Shown piece after piece: positions 1 to 7,234 of a stretch of DNA of 7,865 nucleotides. Below the pieces are notes generated by a model, which saw only the letters and a program-made list of their open reading frames with translations, was not told the DNA's origin and did not search any database. The translations under genes and the position numbers were made by a program. Position 1 is the stretch's first letter. Each line of letters begins with the position of its first letter. The DNA comes from Planctomycetia bacterium (GTDB taxonomy: Bacteria; Planctomycetota; Phycisphaerae; Phycisphaerales; SM1A02), in contig JAACEA010000163.1 in the NCBI GenBank assembly GCA_009936695.1, positions 1 through 7,865 of the forward strand. The letters are read 5' to 3'.

Positions 1-1559
1 CGTTCCGCCGCCTCGCGCATCGCGGTGTTGCTGGTGAAGAGCACGAATGCACCGCCGTCCGTCGCCCGGATCTGCTCGACGATCCGCGCGGTGAGGCGAT
101 CGAGGTGGGCCGGATCCTTCGGCTCCGGCATGGATGGGTCGACGAAGACCCGCATCTGACGGGCGAAGTCGAAGGGGGAGCCGACCTGCAGGGTCCGCGG
201 CGCCTCGGCACCGAGCCGCCCCGTCACCAGCGAGAAGTCGTCGGAACCCGTCGCGAGCGTCGCGCTGGTGCAGATCACGGCGCCGTCACGACCGAAGAGA
301 TGCTCCCGAAGCACCGGCGCCACGTCGACCGCGGCACAGGCGACGGTGACGCTCCCTCGGTGCCCGCCTCCGCGGCGATCGCGTCGGCGGTGACTCTCCG
401 CCCAGTACACGCACCCTTCGACGCCCTGTTCCACGAGAAGCGCCGTCGCCTCCGCGATCTCCGTCGCCCGACCCGCGAGCGAGCCGAGCTCCATCTCGTC
501 GGTCTCGTTGGTGACGCGGGTGCGCAGGACCTTCAATGCGGAGGCGAGCGACCGCAACGCGGGTGACAGCGGATTGTCGACGACGCCGGCGACGGGAATC
601 CGCACCGAGCCGTTCCCGTCGCGTTCGAGCCACGCGGCGAGATCGTCGAAGAACGCGTTGGTGGCGGTCTCCGCCCGCCGAAGCGCGGTGACCGAGTCGT
701 CGACCATCTCCCCCGCGCCGGACCGGCCCCCGATCGTCGCGAGCACCCCGCGATTGGTCCGCTCCGAAAGCAGCATCCGCATCAGGTGACGCACCCGGCC
801 CTCCGAGACCCGGAGTCCGAAGTGCTCCGCCGCGACGTCCTCGACGGTGTGCGCCTCGTCCAGGATCACGTGCGTGTACGGCGGCAGGAAGCCCGCCCCC
901 CGCATCCGCAGTGCCAGATCACTGAAGAACAGCGCGTGGTTGCACACCAGGATGTCGGCGTTCTCCATGCGACGTCGCGCGGACTGGTAGAAGCACTCGT
1001 CATGGGTCGGGCAGCGGCGCCCCATGCAGTTTCCACCATCGCTCTGGACGTGATCCCACACCCCGGGCCGCTTGAGCTGGGGCAGCGTGGCGAGGGTTCC
1101 ATCGTTCGTGCGGGCGGCCCACTTCTCGATCTGCTGGAGGGCGTGGCGTTCGGGCTCGTCCGCGAGCAGCCTCGTCTCCCGTTCCACCGCGAGCCGGAGC
1201 CGTCGCTTCGAAAGGTAGTTCGATCGCCCCTTCACGAGGACCGCGGTGAACTCGTCGGGGACGAGGGCTCGAAGCAGCGGGATGTCCTTGTCCATCAGCT
1301 GCTCCTGCAGACTGATGGTGTGGGTGCAGATCACCACCCGATCACCGCGATTCGCGAGCACGCTTCCGATCGCGGGCAGCAGATACGCGAAGCTCTTGCC
1401 GGTTCCGGTGCCGGCCTCGACGAACAGCCGTTCCTTCGCCGCCAGCGCATCCTCGACCGCCGTCGCCATCTCGAGCTGCTGGGGCCGCGCCTCGAAGTCC
1501 GCGAGTCGGCGGGCGACGGGGCCGTCGGGGGCGAGCATGGAGCGGGCGGGGAGAATCAT
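1..1559 (-). CDS. dinG: DinG-family ATP-dependent DNA helicase (3' end cut by window edge)
   Basis: Superfamily 2 Fe-S helicase of the DinG/XPD (Rad3) family. Known members unwind DNA 5'-3' and resolve R-loops or damaged structures in the cytoplasm. The frame is open for 519 codons and runs off the left edge. Visible motifs: RPQQLEMA near residues 25-32 (Q-motif-like), Walker A GTGTGKS at 50-56, THTISLQEQL at 80-89 (motif Ia), DEAH at 234-237, TSATL at 431-435, GSPFD at 460-464 and VLFTS at 506-510. Helicase motifs V and VI lie beyond the edge. Cysteines at 178, 183 and 189 have the C-x4-C-x5-C spacing of the E. coli DinG cluster loop, but the position expected for the first ligand is Ser117 (NYLS). 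There is no N-terminal exonuclease domain, as in E. coli-type DinG. ATG at 1559 is the first start after an in-frame stop; no Shine-Dalgarno is evident, and Met8 is the alternative. The gene lies 99 bp downstream of rsmG, same strand. The family call is secure; the physiological role is inferred. Confidence 0.93.
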   Translation of the reverse strand, partial: MILPARSMLAPDGPVARRLADFEARPQQLEMATAVEDALAAKERLFVEAGTGTGKSFAYLLPAIGSVLANRGDRVVICTHTISLQEQLMDKDIPLLRALVPDEFTAVLVKGRSNYLSKRRLRLAVERETRLLADEPERHALQQIEKWAARTNDGTLATLPQLKRPGVWDHVQSDGGNCMGRRCPTHDECFYQSARRRMENADILVCNHALFFSDLALRMRGAGFLPPYTHVILDEAHTVEDVAAEHFGLRVSEGRVRHLMRMLLSERTNRGVLATIGGRSGAGEMVDDSVTALRRAETATNAFFDDLAAWLERDGNGSVRIPVAGVVDNPLSPALRSLASALKVLRTRVTNETDEMELGSLAGRATEIAEATALLVEQGVEGCVYWAESHRRRDRRGGGHRGSVTVACAAVDVAPVLREHLFGRDGAVICTSATLATGSDDFSLVTGRLGAEAPRTLQVGSPFDFARQMRVFVDPSMPEPKDPAHLDRLTARIVEQIRATDGGAFVLFTSNTAMREAAE

Positions 1560-1583
1560 GGGGAAACCGGTTCGAGCGTCGTG

Positions 1584-1603
1584 CGGTCGCGTTCCGGCGA
1601 CCG
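1584..1603 (-). other. Short GC-rich hairpin between rsmG and dinG
   Basis: A perfect 7-bp inverted repeat, CGGTCGC and GCGACCG, encloses a 6-nt loop in the 99-bp gap between the rsmG stop and the dinG start. No T-run follows on the minus strand, so it does not look like a standard intrinsic terminator. It could be a weak terminator, an mRNA-stability element or chance in GC-rich DNA. Nothing else is recognisable in 1560-1658. Confidence 0.3.
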
Positions 1604-1658
1604 TTCTCCATCAAGCATAGGTCGTTCATCGTCGGACGCACCCGTGCTGGTTCACGGT

Positions 1659-2393
1659 TCAGGCCAGCGGTCGACGCTTCGGCTCGCCCACCTCGCGTGG
1701 ATAGGCCTTGGGAACCGCCCGGTTCTTCTCGATGACCACGATGCGACCCGTCGAGGTCGGATGGACCTCGACCACCGACGCATGCAGCTTGTAGAGCGCC
1801 TGCTTCGCGGTCTCGATCTCCTCCTCCGCCTTCGCACCCTTGATCGCCAGCACCAGACCGTCCGTGCGGGCGAGGGGGACGGTGTATTCCGCGAGGACGT
1901 CCAGGGCACCGACCGCCCGCGCAAGCACGAGGTGATGGGACTCCCGGTGAGCCGGATCCCGTCCCACGGTCTCCACCCGTTCGTTCAACACCTTGACCCG
2001 GTCGAGCCCGAGGCTCGCCGCGGTCGCTTCGAGGAACCTCGCCTTCTTGCCGGTGGCCTCGATGAGGACGATCTCCAGCCGCGGACGCACGCATGCGAGC
2101 ACCAGCCCCGGCAGTCCGCCGCCGGAGCCGACGTCGACGAGCCGGGTCGCCTCGCTGAAGCGTTCCTCCAGCTGGAGGATCCACGGGAGCAGCGTGAGGC
2201 TGTCGAGCACGTGCCGCTCCCACGCCTCCGCGGGCTCGCGGATCGCGGTCAGGTTCATCCGTGCATTGGCTTCGTAGAGCAGCTCGAGATACCGGCCGAT
2301 CCGGACGAGGTCCTCCGGCTCGAACTCGATACCCGCCGACGCGGCGGCGGAGAGGAAGGATTCGGGGGGCGTGGCGAGCTTGGAGTCGTGCAT
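1659..2393 (-). CDS. rsmG: 16S rRNA (guanine-527-N7)-methyltransferase RsmG
   Basis: SAM-dependent methyltransferase (formerly GidB) that makes m7G527 in the 530 loop of 16S rRNA; in other bacteria its loss gives low-level streptomycin resistance. The 244-residue product is within the family range (E. coli 207, Gram-positives about 239). Family signatures run in order: MNLTAI at 46-51, HVLDSL at 61-66, the SAM-binding loop VDVGSGGGLPG at 86-96, IEATGKKARFLE at 111-122, ARAVGAL at 158-164, AIKG at 183-186, and a C-terminal VPKAYPREVGEPKRRPL like the usual PxKYPRxxGxPxxxPL ending. I chose ATG at 2393; an in-frame TTG three codons upstream (2402) is possible, but neither has a convincing Shine-Dalgarno. 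It lies 49 bp downstream of mrdB on the same strand and is probably co-transcribed. rsmG is often beside mnmG or parAB near the origin in other bacteria; here it is not. Confidence 0.96.
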   Translation of the reverse strand: MHDSKLATPPESFLSAAASAGIEFEPEDLVRIGRYLELLYEANARMNLTAIREPAEAWERHVLDSLTLLPWILQLEERFSEATRLVDVGSGGGLPGLVLACVRPRLEIVLIEATGKKARFLEATAASLGLDRVKVLNERVETVGRDPAHRESHHLVLARAVGALDVLAEYTVPLARTDGLVLAIKGAKAEEEIETAKQALYKLHASVVEVHPTSTGRIVVIEKNRAVPKAYPREVGEPKRRPLA

Positions 2394-2442
2394 GGGGAGC
2401 AACGGTGTACCACGGTTCGCCGCCCGCTGCCGCCTCGAGCGT

Positions 2443-3699
2443 TCAACCGGTTCCCGCGACCTCCCACTGCTCCATCCGCCTGGGGCGGCGCAGTCCGACG
2501 TTCAGGACCAGTCCGATCATCATCCACGCGGTGACCAGACTGGATCCGCCCGCACTCACGAAGGGCAGCGTCATGCCGGTGATCGGCAGCAGGCCGATCG
2601 TCATGCCGGTGTTGATCACCATCTGGGCGAGCAGCAGGGTGACCAGACCCGTCGCAAGCAATCGCCCGAAGAGATCCCGAGCGAAGGCCGCGACGAGGAA
2701 GCCTCCGACGGCCATCATCAGGAACAGCGCCCAGACCACCGCCCCGCCCACCAACCCCCACCGGCAGGTGACGACCGCGAAGATCATGTCGTTGTGCTCC
2801 TCGGGAAGATGGTTGAACCGCAGCAGCGTGGCGGCGTGTTCACGGCCGACGCCGGTCAGGCCGCCCGCCCCGGCGAGGGTCATCGCCCGGTCCCCCTGGT
2901 AGCCGATGTCGTCGCGATATCGATCGTCCCCCTCGATCTGCGCGAGCAACGCCTCGATGCGGTCCTGTTGATGCTCCTTGAGGTAACCGCGCATCGGCGT
3001 GAAGAGCACCGCGGACACCGCGAGGACTCCCGAGAGCACCAGGATCGTGAGGTGGGAGATCTTCGCCCCCGCGACCAAAAGCAGTGCCAGCAGGGTCGGT
3101 ACGAACAGCAGGGCGGTGCCGAGGTCGGGCTCGAGCAGGATCAGCCCCATGGGAATCGCCGTCACGACGAACGGCAGGGCGAATCCTCGAAGGGATCGCA
3201 CGTTCCAGCGAAGCCGGAACCAGGCGGCGAGCGCCAGCACCCACACCACCTTCGCGAGTTCGGATGGCTGGAGATCGGTGATGCCGAGATTGATCCACCG
3301 ACGAGCCCCGTTGTACGGCCGGACGATCCAGGTCGGCACGAAAGGGATCAACACGAAGACCAGCAACGCCAGCACCAGGACGCTGAGGCCGGGAACGAGC
3401 GGGCGAAGGCGGCGATAGTCGGGCACCGCGATGAACGCCGCGACGATCAGACCCAGTGGCAGGAAGAGCGCCTGCTTGCGGGCGAAGCCGGGCTCGGTGG
3501 TGGCGATGGCCACGATCCCGATCACGTTGAGGGCGAGGGCCGCCAGCACCACGATCCATCCGACGGTCCCCCATCGAATCCGACCGGCCTGCAGGTCGCG
3601 GGCCGACTCGTGGAGCCCCCGCGCGGTGAAACGCTCCCGCACCGGGCGGCCCGGTTCGTCGACCCGCGTCGAGGAGGTGATGGATTCGGAGTCGGTCAA
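2443..3699 (-). CDS. mrdB: Rod-shape-determining protein RodA, SEDS peptidoglycan glycosyltransferase
   Basis: Integral-membrane SEDS-family protein that polymerises lipid II into glycan strands during cell elongation, working with PBP2. The 418-residue product has a hydrophilic N-terminal tail of about 44 residues and then roughly ten hydrophobic segments, the first near 45-66. Family motifs: GARRWINLG at 131-139, QPSELAK at 144-150, EPDLGTALLF at 190-199, GAGGLTGVG at 277-285, LPEEHNDMIFA at 298-308 (Asp304 aligns with the catalytic Asp of RodA) and PITGMTLPFVSAGGSSL at 372-388. Position next to a PBP2 gene favours RodA over FtsW. The start is TTG: its last two bases plus the next base form the TGA stop of mrdA (TTGA overlap), and a GGAG lies 9 nt upstream. 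No ATG occurs until far into the membrane region, so the TTG is well supported. Translational coupling to mrdA is inferred. Confidence 0.96.
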   Translation of the reverse strand: MTDSESITSSTRVDEPGRPVRERFTARGLHESARDLQAGRIRWGTVGWIVVLAALALNVIGIVAIATTEPGFARKQALFLPLGLIVAAFIAVPDYRRLRPLVPGLSVLVLALLVFVLIPFVPTWIVRPYNGARRWINLGITDLQPSELAKVVWVLALAAWFRLRWNVRSLRGFALPFVVTAIPMGLILLEPDLGTALLFVPTLLALLLVAGAKISHLTILVLSGVLAVSAVLFTPMRGYLKEHQQDRIEALLAQIEGDDRYRDDIGYQGDRAMTLAGAGGLTGVGREHAATLLRFNHLPEEHNDMIFAVVTCRWGLVGGAVVWALFLMMAVGGFLVAAFARDLFGRLLATGLVTLLLAQMVINTGMTIGLLPITGMTLPFVSAGGSSLVTAWMMIGLVLNVGLRRPRRMEQWEVAGTG

Positions 3700-6167
3700 C
3701 CCGCGTCACTCCGATCGGATGCCCCGATCACGTTCCGAGCGACGTCGCCGGGAATCGAGGACTCGACCATCCCGGCTTCGTCGGGAAGTGGATCGAGCCA
3801 CTCGACCGGTGTCGGATCGAGCGTCGTCCGGGCCTGCTCCCCGAGATATCCTTCGGCCGCGAGCGCCCGGACCACCTGCGCCGCGACCGGACCACCCGCT
3901 CGTCCCCCGGAGTTTCCGTGTTCGACGATGACCGCGAAGGCGTAGCGCGGTTCGCTCGATCCCGCGGGCGCGATCAGACCGGCGTACCAGGCGTGCGACG
4001 CCTCGCCCGTGACCTGAGCCGTGCCCGTCTTCGCCCAGATCTTCGGCGCCGCATCCCCGAAGTCCCGGAAGTCGAGAATCTCCTCGGTACGAGGCCCAGT
4101 GGTCGGGTCGAGCCACAATCGGCTCGCCGTACCCTCCTTCGCGGACTTCGCCATGCCGTCGAGGGCGATCTCCACCGCCGCCCGACTCCAGTCGCCATCA
4201 ACGGTCGGTCGCGGCGCCGCGTCGTCGAGGACCAGCACCGGTTCGACCGGGGCCCCCGCCCGAGCGAGCCTCGCGTAGGCGTTGGCCGCGTGGAGCGGCG
4301 TCCACGCCACGGATCCCTGCCCGATGCCGAAGAGCATGCGACCGACGTCGGTTCGGTCGGGGACGAAGGTCCCCTCGCTGGCGGCCGCGAGCCCCGCGCC
4401 CAGAGGCATCTCGAGCCCGCAGGATCGGTACCACGCCCGCATCGCATCCGGGCCGAGCACGTCCGCGATGGTGTAGAAGTAGATGTTGCAACTCTCCGCG
4501 ATCGCGTCCACCGGACCAAGGTGCTCATGGCGACCGTAGAGCCCCTGTTCGGGGCGCCATCCCCAGCAACGCGGTTTCTTGAACTCGCCGCGGATCCAAC
4601 CCTTGCACTCGATGGACTGGCGCAGCCCGAACCGGCCATCCTCGACCCCGGCGACGTAGACGAGCGGCTTCACGATCGAGCCCGGCGCATACGCGGTCCC
4701 GATCGCGCGATTGCGAAACGGGGCGAGATCCTGGAGGGTGCGCCGTCGCCGCCGATCCTCTTCGGGCAGGTCGCGAGCATCGGCATCCGGCATCAGCATC
4801 AGGGCCAGATCCTCGGCGGCGAGCTCGAGGTCCGCGAAGTTGGGCGTGGACACGAGGGCGAGGGTCTCTCCGGTCCGGACGTCGATCACCACCACGGCCC
4901 CGTGCAGCGGCGTTCCGAGTGGAAGTTCCGGCGTTCGCGGACCCGAGGCGTTCCAGCCGTAGTGGAACTGTCGGACCTGCATCAGTCCGAGTTCGGGGTC
5001 CAGGATCGCCCGCACCCGGGCCTGAAGATCCGCATCGACCGCGATCCGGACCGCCTCGCCGAAGCGTGGTTGGACGCGGGAGAGCACGTCACCGCTCGCG
5101 CGGTCGGTCTCCTTCATGCCGATCGTGCCGTGCAGGTCGCGATCGAATTCACGTTCCAGCCCGGTCGAACCCACGAGGTCGCGGCCCGCTCGGTAACCGG
5201 AGTAGTCGAGGATCGACTCGCCGGCGTCGTCAAGACGTTCGTAGGGACGTCGTTCGATGTCCTCGGGGGCGACCTCGGCCCGCGTCGTGCCGACCAGCGT
5301 GGAGGCGATCCCGCCCACCTCGATCGCCGTCGAGCCTTCAGCGCGGAGATCCGCGGGAAGGGACGCGCGATCGATGACGACCCGGGCCTTCGAGAATCCG
5401 CGCACCCTTCGGTTGACGCCACGCACCGCGAAGGGCGGATCGTTCTCCGCCGACCCACCGGAGGCCGCGACCTCATCCATCAACGACGCGATCGCCTTTC
5501 GCAGCGCGAAGGTGTCCGCATCGCTTTCAGCGAAGTCCTCGGCGATCGGGTGAAGCCCCTTCTGCTCCGCGATCGGCCGGGCGACGAAGATCTCCTCCGC
5601 CTCGGCGCGGCCACGGCGCCGGGCCAGTCGCTCGAACTGTCGATGCCAGACCGACGCGCTTCGAATCGAGACGCCTCGGCGGATCGCGGCGAGTCGAGCC
5701 GGGAGTTCCTCGAGCACCAGCCCGGTCTCGGTCGCCGCCGTCGCCCAGATCGCGTCGATGCGGGCCTGCCACCGGGGTGTCTCGGCATCGATCGCCGCGT
5801 CCCGTTCGGACCGCGAAAGACTGCTCCAACCGGTGCCGACCGCCTGCTTCGCGCTTCGTGCGGCCTGCCGTCGCTGCCATTCGCCGGTGATGACCTCGTA
5901 GTCGACGCAGAAGTCCCAGCCGGTGCGTTCCACGGCGAGTGGCCGGCCGTCCCGGTCGACGATCGGGCCTCGAACCGTCGGCTGGAAGGTGCGGCGGACC
6001 AATCGCGACTCGGCCCGGGCGAGCCGGGAGGCCCCCTCCGCCACCGAGAGCCGCATCATCTGCAGGACGAGGGTGGTGACCACCAGCAGCGAAAGCACGC
6101 CGAGCACGATCAGCCTCACGTGGAAAGGCGTCATGCGGTCGTCGGTCTGGCCCGTGGGTGGTCGCAT
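3696..6167 (-). CDS. mrdA: Penicillin-binding protein 2, elongasome peptidoglycan transpeptidase
   Basis: Class B PBP: a membrane-anchored DD-transpeptidase that crosslinks peptidoglycan on the outer face of the cytoplasmic membrane and partners RodA. Domains: a short cytoplasmic tail, one transmembrane segment near residues 17-38, then the PBP dimerisation/pedestal region starting with RGPIVDRDGRPLA (66-78) and including GSTGLEREFD (333-342). The transpeptidase domain starts near 422 (HGAVVVIDVRTGE). Its active-site motifs are all present: SIVK with Ser497 and Lys500, SCN at 559-561, and KTG at 713-715. At 823 residues it is about 190 longer than E. coli PBP2 (633). Much of the excess is an Arg/Ala/Glu-rich, probably helical region near 95-245, with further extra sequence near 400-420 and 455-480. 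ATG at 6167 follows an in-frame stop and a GGAG only 4 nt upstream; Met12 (6134) is the alternative but lacks a Shine-Dalgarno. FtsI is the alternative class B PBP, but the overlapping rodA argues for PBP2. Confidence 0.94.
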   Translation of the reverse strand: MRPPTGQTDDRMTPFHVRLIVLGVLSLLVVTTLVLQMMRLSVAEGASRLARAESRLVRRTFQPTVRGPIVDRDGRPLAVERTGWDFCVDYEVITGEWQRRQAARSAKQAVGTGWSSLSRSERDAAIDAETPRWQARIDAIWATAATETGLVLEELPARLAAIRRGVSIRSASVWHRQFERLARRRGRAEAEEIFVARPIAEQKGLHPIAEDFAESDADTFALRKAIASLMDEVAASGGSAENDPPFAVRGVNRRVRGFSKARVVIDRASLPADLRAEGSTAIEVGGIASTLVGTTRAEVAPEDIERRPYERLDDAGESILDYSGYRAGRDLVGSTGLEREFDRDLHGTIGMKETDRASGDVLSRVQPRFGEAVRIAVDADLQARVRAILDPELGLMQVRQFHYGWNASGPRTPELPLGTPLHGAVVVIDVRTGETLALVSTPNFADLELAAEDLALMLMPDADARDLPEEDRRRRRTLQDLAPFRNRAIGTAYAPGSIVKPLVYVAGVEDGRFGLRQSIECKGWIRGEFKKPRCWGWRPEQGLYGRHEHLGPVDAIAESCNIYFYTIADVLGPDAMRAWYRSCGLEMPLGAGLAAASEGTFVPDRTDVGRMLFGIGQGSVAWTPLHAANAYARLARAGAPVEPVLVLDDAAPRPTVDGDWSRAAVEIALDGMAKSAKEGTASRLWLDPTTGPRTEEILDFRDFGDAAPKIWAKTGTAQVTGEASHAWYAGLIAPAGSSEPRYAFAVIVEHGNSGGRAGGPVAAQVVRALAAEGYLGEQARTTLDPTPVEWLDPLPDEAGMVESSIPGDVARNVIGASDRSDAG
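3709..3712 (-). promoter_or_regulatory. Ribosome binding site supporting the TTG start of mrdB
   Basis: GGAG on the minus strand, inside the last codons of mrdA, ends 9 nt before the TTG at 3699-3697. It supports the non-ATG start and the one-base-shifted overlap with the mrdA stop. Confidence 0.6.
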
Positions 6168-6328
6168 TCGGCTCCGAAGGGGTCAGGCGCACTCCGGCGG
6201 GCCGCTTCGACGGGATGCGGCCCGCGGCCCACCCCCGGGAGCGGGACGAGCCACTCGAACCATATCGGCTCGGCACCCACCGGGACTTCCCTCGGTGCGG
6301 AATCGGAGACGATCGCGACGGGTCCGAG
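6168..6328. other. Intergenic region upstream of mrdA
   Basis: A 161-bp gap between the hydrolase stop and the mrdA start. It contains the 9-bp hairpin listed separately and, on the minus strand, a weak -10-like TATGGT at 6264-6259 without a convincing -35. No clear intrinsic terminator for the upstream gene is seen. Whether mrdA has its own promoter here cannot be decided from sequence alone. Confidence 0.4.
6197..6225 (-). other. GC-rich hairpin 30 bp upstream of mrdA
   Basis: A perfect 9-bp inverted repeat, GCGGGCCGC (6197-6205) and GCGGCCCGC (6217-6225), with an 11-nt loop. No T-run follows it on the minus strand. If transcribed it would form a very stable stem just before the mrdA ribosome binding site. 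It could be a terminator-like, attenuator or RNA-stability element; such stems also occur by chance in DNA this GC-rich. Confidence 0.4.
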
Positions 6329-7015
6329 TCAGACCTCGGTCGATCCACCCACTTCGAGCCGCCGGACCTCGACGCCGTTGGGCGTGAACCGATCCGGATC
6401 CGCGTCGATGAGCGGCCAGGTGCCGAAGTGGCACGGGATCGCGATCGGCGCATTCACCATCTCCGCGGCCCGACTGGCATCGGCGGGGCCCATGGTGAAC
6501 CGGTCGCCGATCGGCAGGATGAGCACGTCGGGCCGGTGGATCTCCGAGATCAGGGCCATGTCCCCGAAGATCCCGGTGTCGCCGGTGTTGTAGATCGTGG
6601 TGTCGCCCATCCTGATCACCAGGCCGGTGGGCATCCCCATGTACTTGCCGCCGAAACTCGATGAATGAAACGCGTGGGTCATGGTGATCCGGCCGAAAGG
6701 CATGTCGACCCCGCCACCCGGGTTCGCCGGCTCCAGCTTCTCCAGCCCCTGCTCGCCGAGCATGTTGCAGAGTTCGTACGGGCCCAGCACCGTCGCGTCG
6801 CACCGCTTCGCGATCGCCAGCGTGTCGCCGACGTGATCCTCATGACCATGGGTCAGGGCGATGTGCGTGCAATCGATCGAATCCGCGGTGATGCCCGCGG
6901 CCTCGGCCTGGGGGTTCCCGGTGATGAACGGATCGATCAGCACGGTGTGGGTCCCGTCGGTGATCGAGAACGCGGCGTGGCCGTGGAAGGTGATCTTGAC
7001 GCGCTTGTCGCTCAT
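6329..7015 (-). CDS. UPF0173 family metal-dependent hydrolase (metallo-beta-lactamase fold)
   Basis: Member of the UPF0173/UlaG-like branch of the metallo-beta-lactamase superfamily; the physiological substrate of this group is generally unknown. The 228-residue product matches the usual family length of about 225-230. Metal-ligand motifs are present: N-terminal FHGHAAF at 10-16, THGHEDHVGDT at 55-65 (the HxHxDH signature), HAFHSS at 114-119, NTGDTGIFGDM at 143-153 (Asp146), IGDRFTMGP at 169-177 and PCHFGTW at 194-200 (His196). No signal peptide is seen, so it is probably cytoplasmic. I chose ATG at 7015 because a strong GGAGAG lies just upstream; a further in-frame ATG at 7042 would add nine residues that precede the conserved start of the family. 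It is on the same strand as mrdA, 161 bp upstream, and divergent from ychF. A link to wall synthesis is not supported by sequence. Confidence 0.9.
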   Translation of the reverse strand: MSDKRVKITFHGHAAFSITDGTHTVLIDPFITGNPQAEAAGITADSIDCTHIALTHGHEDHVGDTLAIAKRCDATVLGPYELCNMLGEQGLEKLEPANPGGGVDMPFGRITMTHAFHSSSFGGKYMGMPTGLVIRMGDTTIYNTGDTGIFGDMALISEIHRPDVLILPIGDRFTMGPADASRAAEMVNAPIAIPCHFGTWPLIDADPDRFTPNGVEVRRLEVGGSTEV

Positions 7016-7019
7016 GGGT

Positions 7020-7025
7020 CTCTCC
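7020..7025 (-). promoter_or_regulatory. Ribosome binding site fixing the hydrolase start
   Basis: GGAGAG on the minus strand. Its GGAG core sits 6 nt before the ATG at 7015. This decides between that ATG and the upstream in-frame ATG at 7042, whose reading frame would run through this site. Confidence 0.7.
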
Positions 7026-7095
7026 AGCCGGGGGAATGCCATCCAACCGGCCGCGTCGGCCCGGGACGGACCAGCCCTTGCACGCCGGAAGGAGC

Positions 7096-7124
7096 AGGAT
7101 CACGGCGAATCGTCAGGCGGTCAA
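7096..7124 (-). promoter_or_regulatory. Possible sigma70-type promoter for the hydrolase gene
   Basis: On the minus strand, TTGACC (7124-7119; 5 of 6 match to TTGACA) is followed after 17 bp by GATCCT (7101-7096; only 3 of 6 match to TATAAT). The -35 and spacing are good and the -10 is poor. This is a candidate only. Confidence 0.25.
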
Positions 7125-7139
7125 CCCGAATGGTGGTGA

Positions 7140-7168
7140 TTCGCAATCGGCCCCCGACCGACTAGCAT
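7140..7168 (+). promoter_or_regulatory. Possible sigma70-type promoter for ychF
   Basis: TTCGCA (7140-7145) and TAGCAT (7163-7168) are separated by 17 bp, each matching 4 of 6 consensus positions. Transcription would start near 7175, leaving a leader of about 60 nt before the ATG at 7235. It is one of the few less GC-rich stretches in the divergent gap, which helps, but the match is modest. Confidence 0.35.
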
Positions 7169-7192
7169 GTCCGACCCGGTTCCGGCCGGACC
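7169..7192 (+). other. Inverted repeat in the ychF leader region
   Basis: Two overlapping pairings are possible. One is GTCCG (7169-7173) with CGGAC (7187-7191). The other is the near-palindrome GGTTCCGGCCGGACC (7178-7192). It lies immediately downstream of the candidate -10 box, so it could be an operator or a 5'-leader stem. Chance is a real alternative at this GC content. Confidence 0.2.
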
Positions 7193-7234
7193 GCGCATCC
7201 CCCACCATCCCCCCAGCGATTCAGGAATCCCGCC

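Noticed and set aside
1342..2223. 293-codon minus-strand frame spanning rsmG and the dinG start
   Set aside because: It runs out of frame through both genes and is Arg/Gly-rich; the RsmG and DinG frames carry the family motifs.
786..2534. 582-codon open frame on the plus strand opposite dinG, rsmG and the end of mrdB
   Set aside because: It crosses three well-supported minus-strand genes and their gaps and has no recognisable motif, so it is a shadow of their codon bias.
2371..3945. 524-codon open frame on the plus strand opposite mrdB
   Set aside because: It is His/Gln/Arg-rich and motif-free, the typical antisense image of a membrane-protein gene; the opposite strand reads as a clear RodA.
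6270..6298. Possible terminator hairpin (GCACC with GGTGC) after the hydrolase gene
   Set aside because: The stem is only 5 bp with a long loop and no T-run on the minus strand.
3918..6593. 891-codon open frame on the plus strand opposite mrdA
   Set aside because: It lies antisense to a PBP2 with complete catalytic motifs. Its translation is Arg/Pro/Gly-rich with no recognisable domain, and it runs past the mrdA start into the neighbouring gene. Long antisense frames are expected in high-GC coding DNA.
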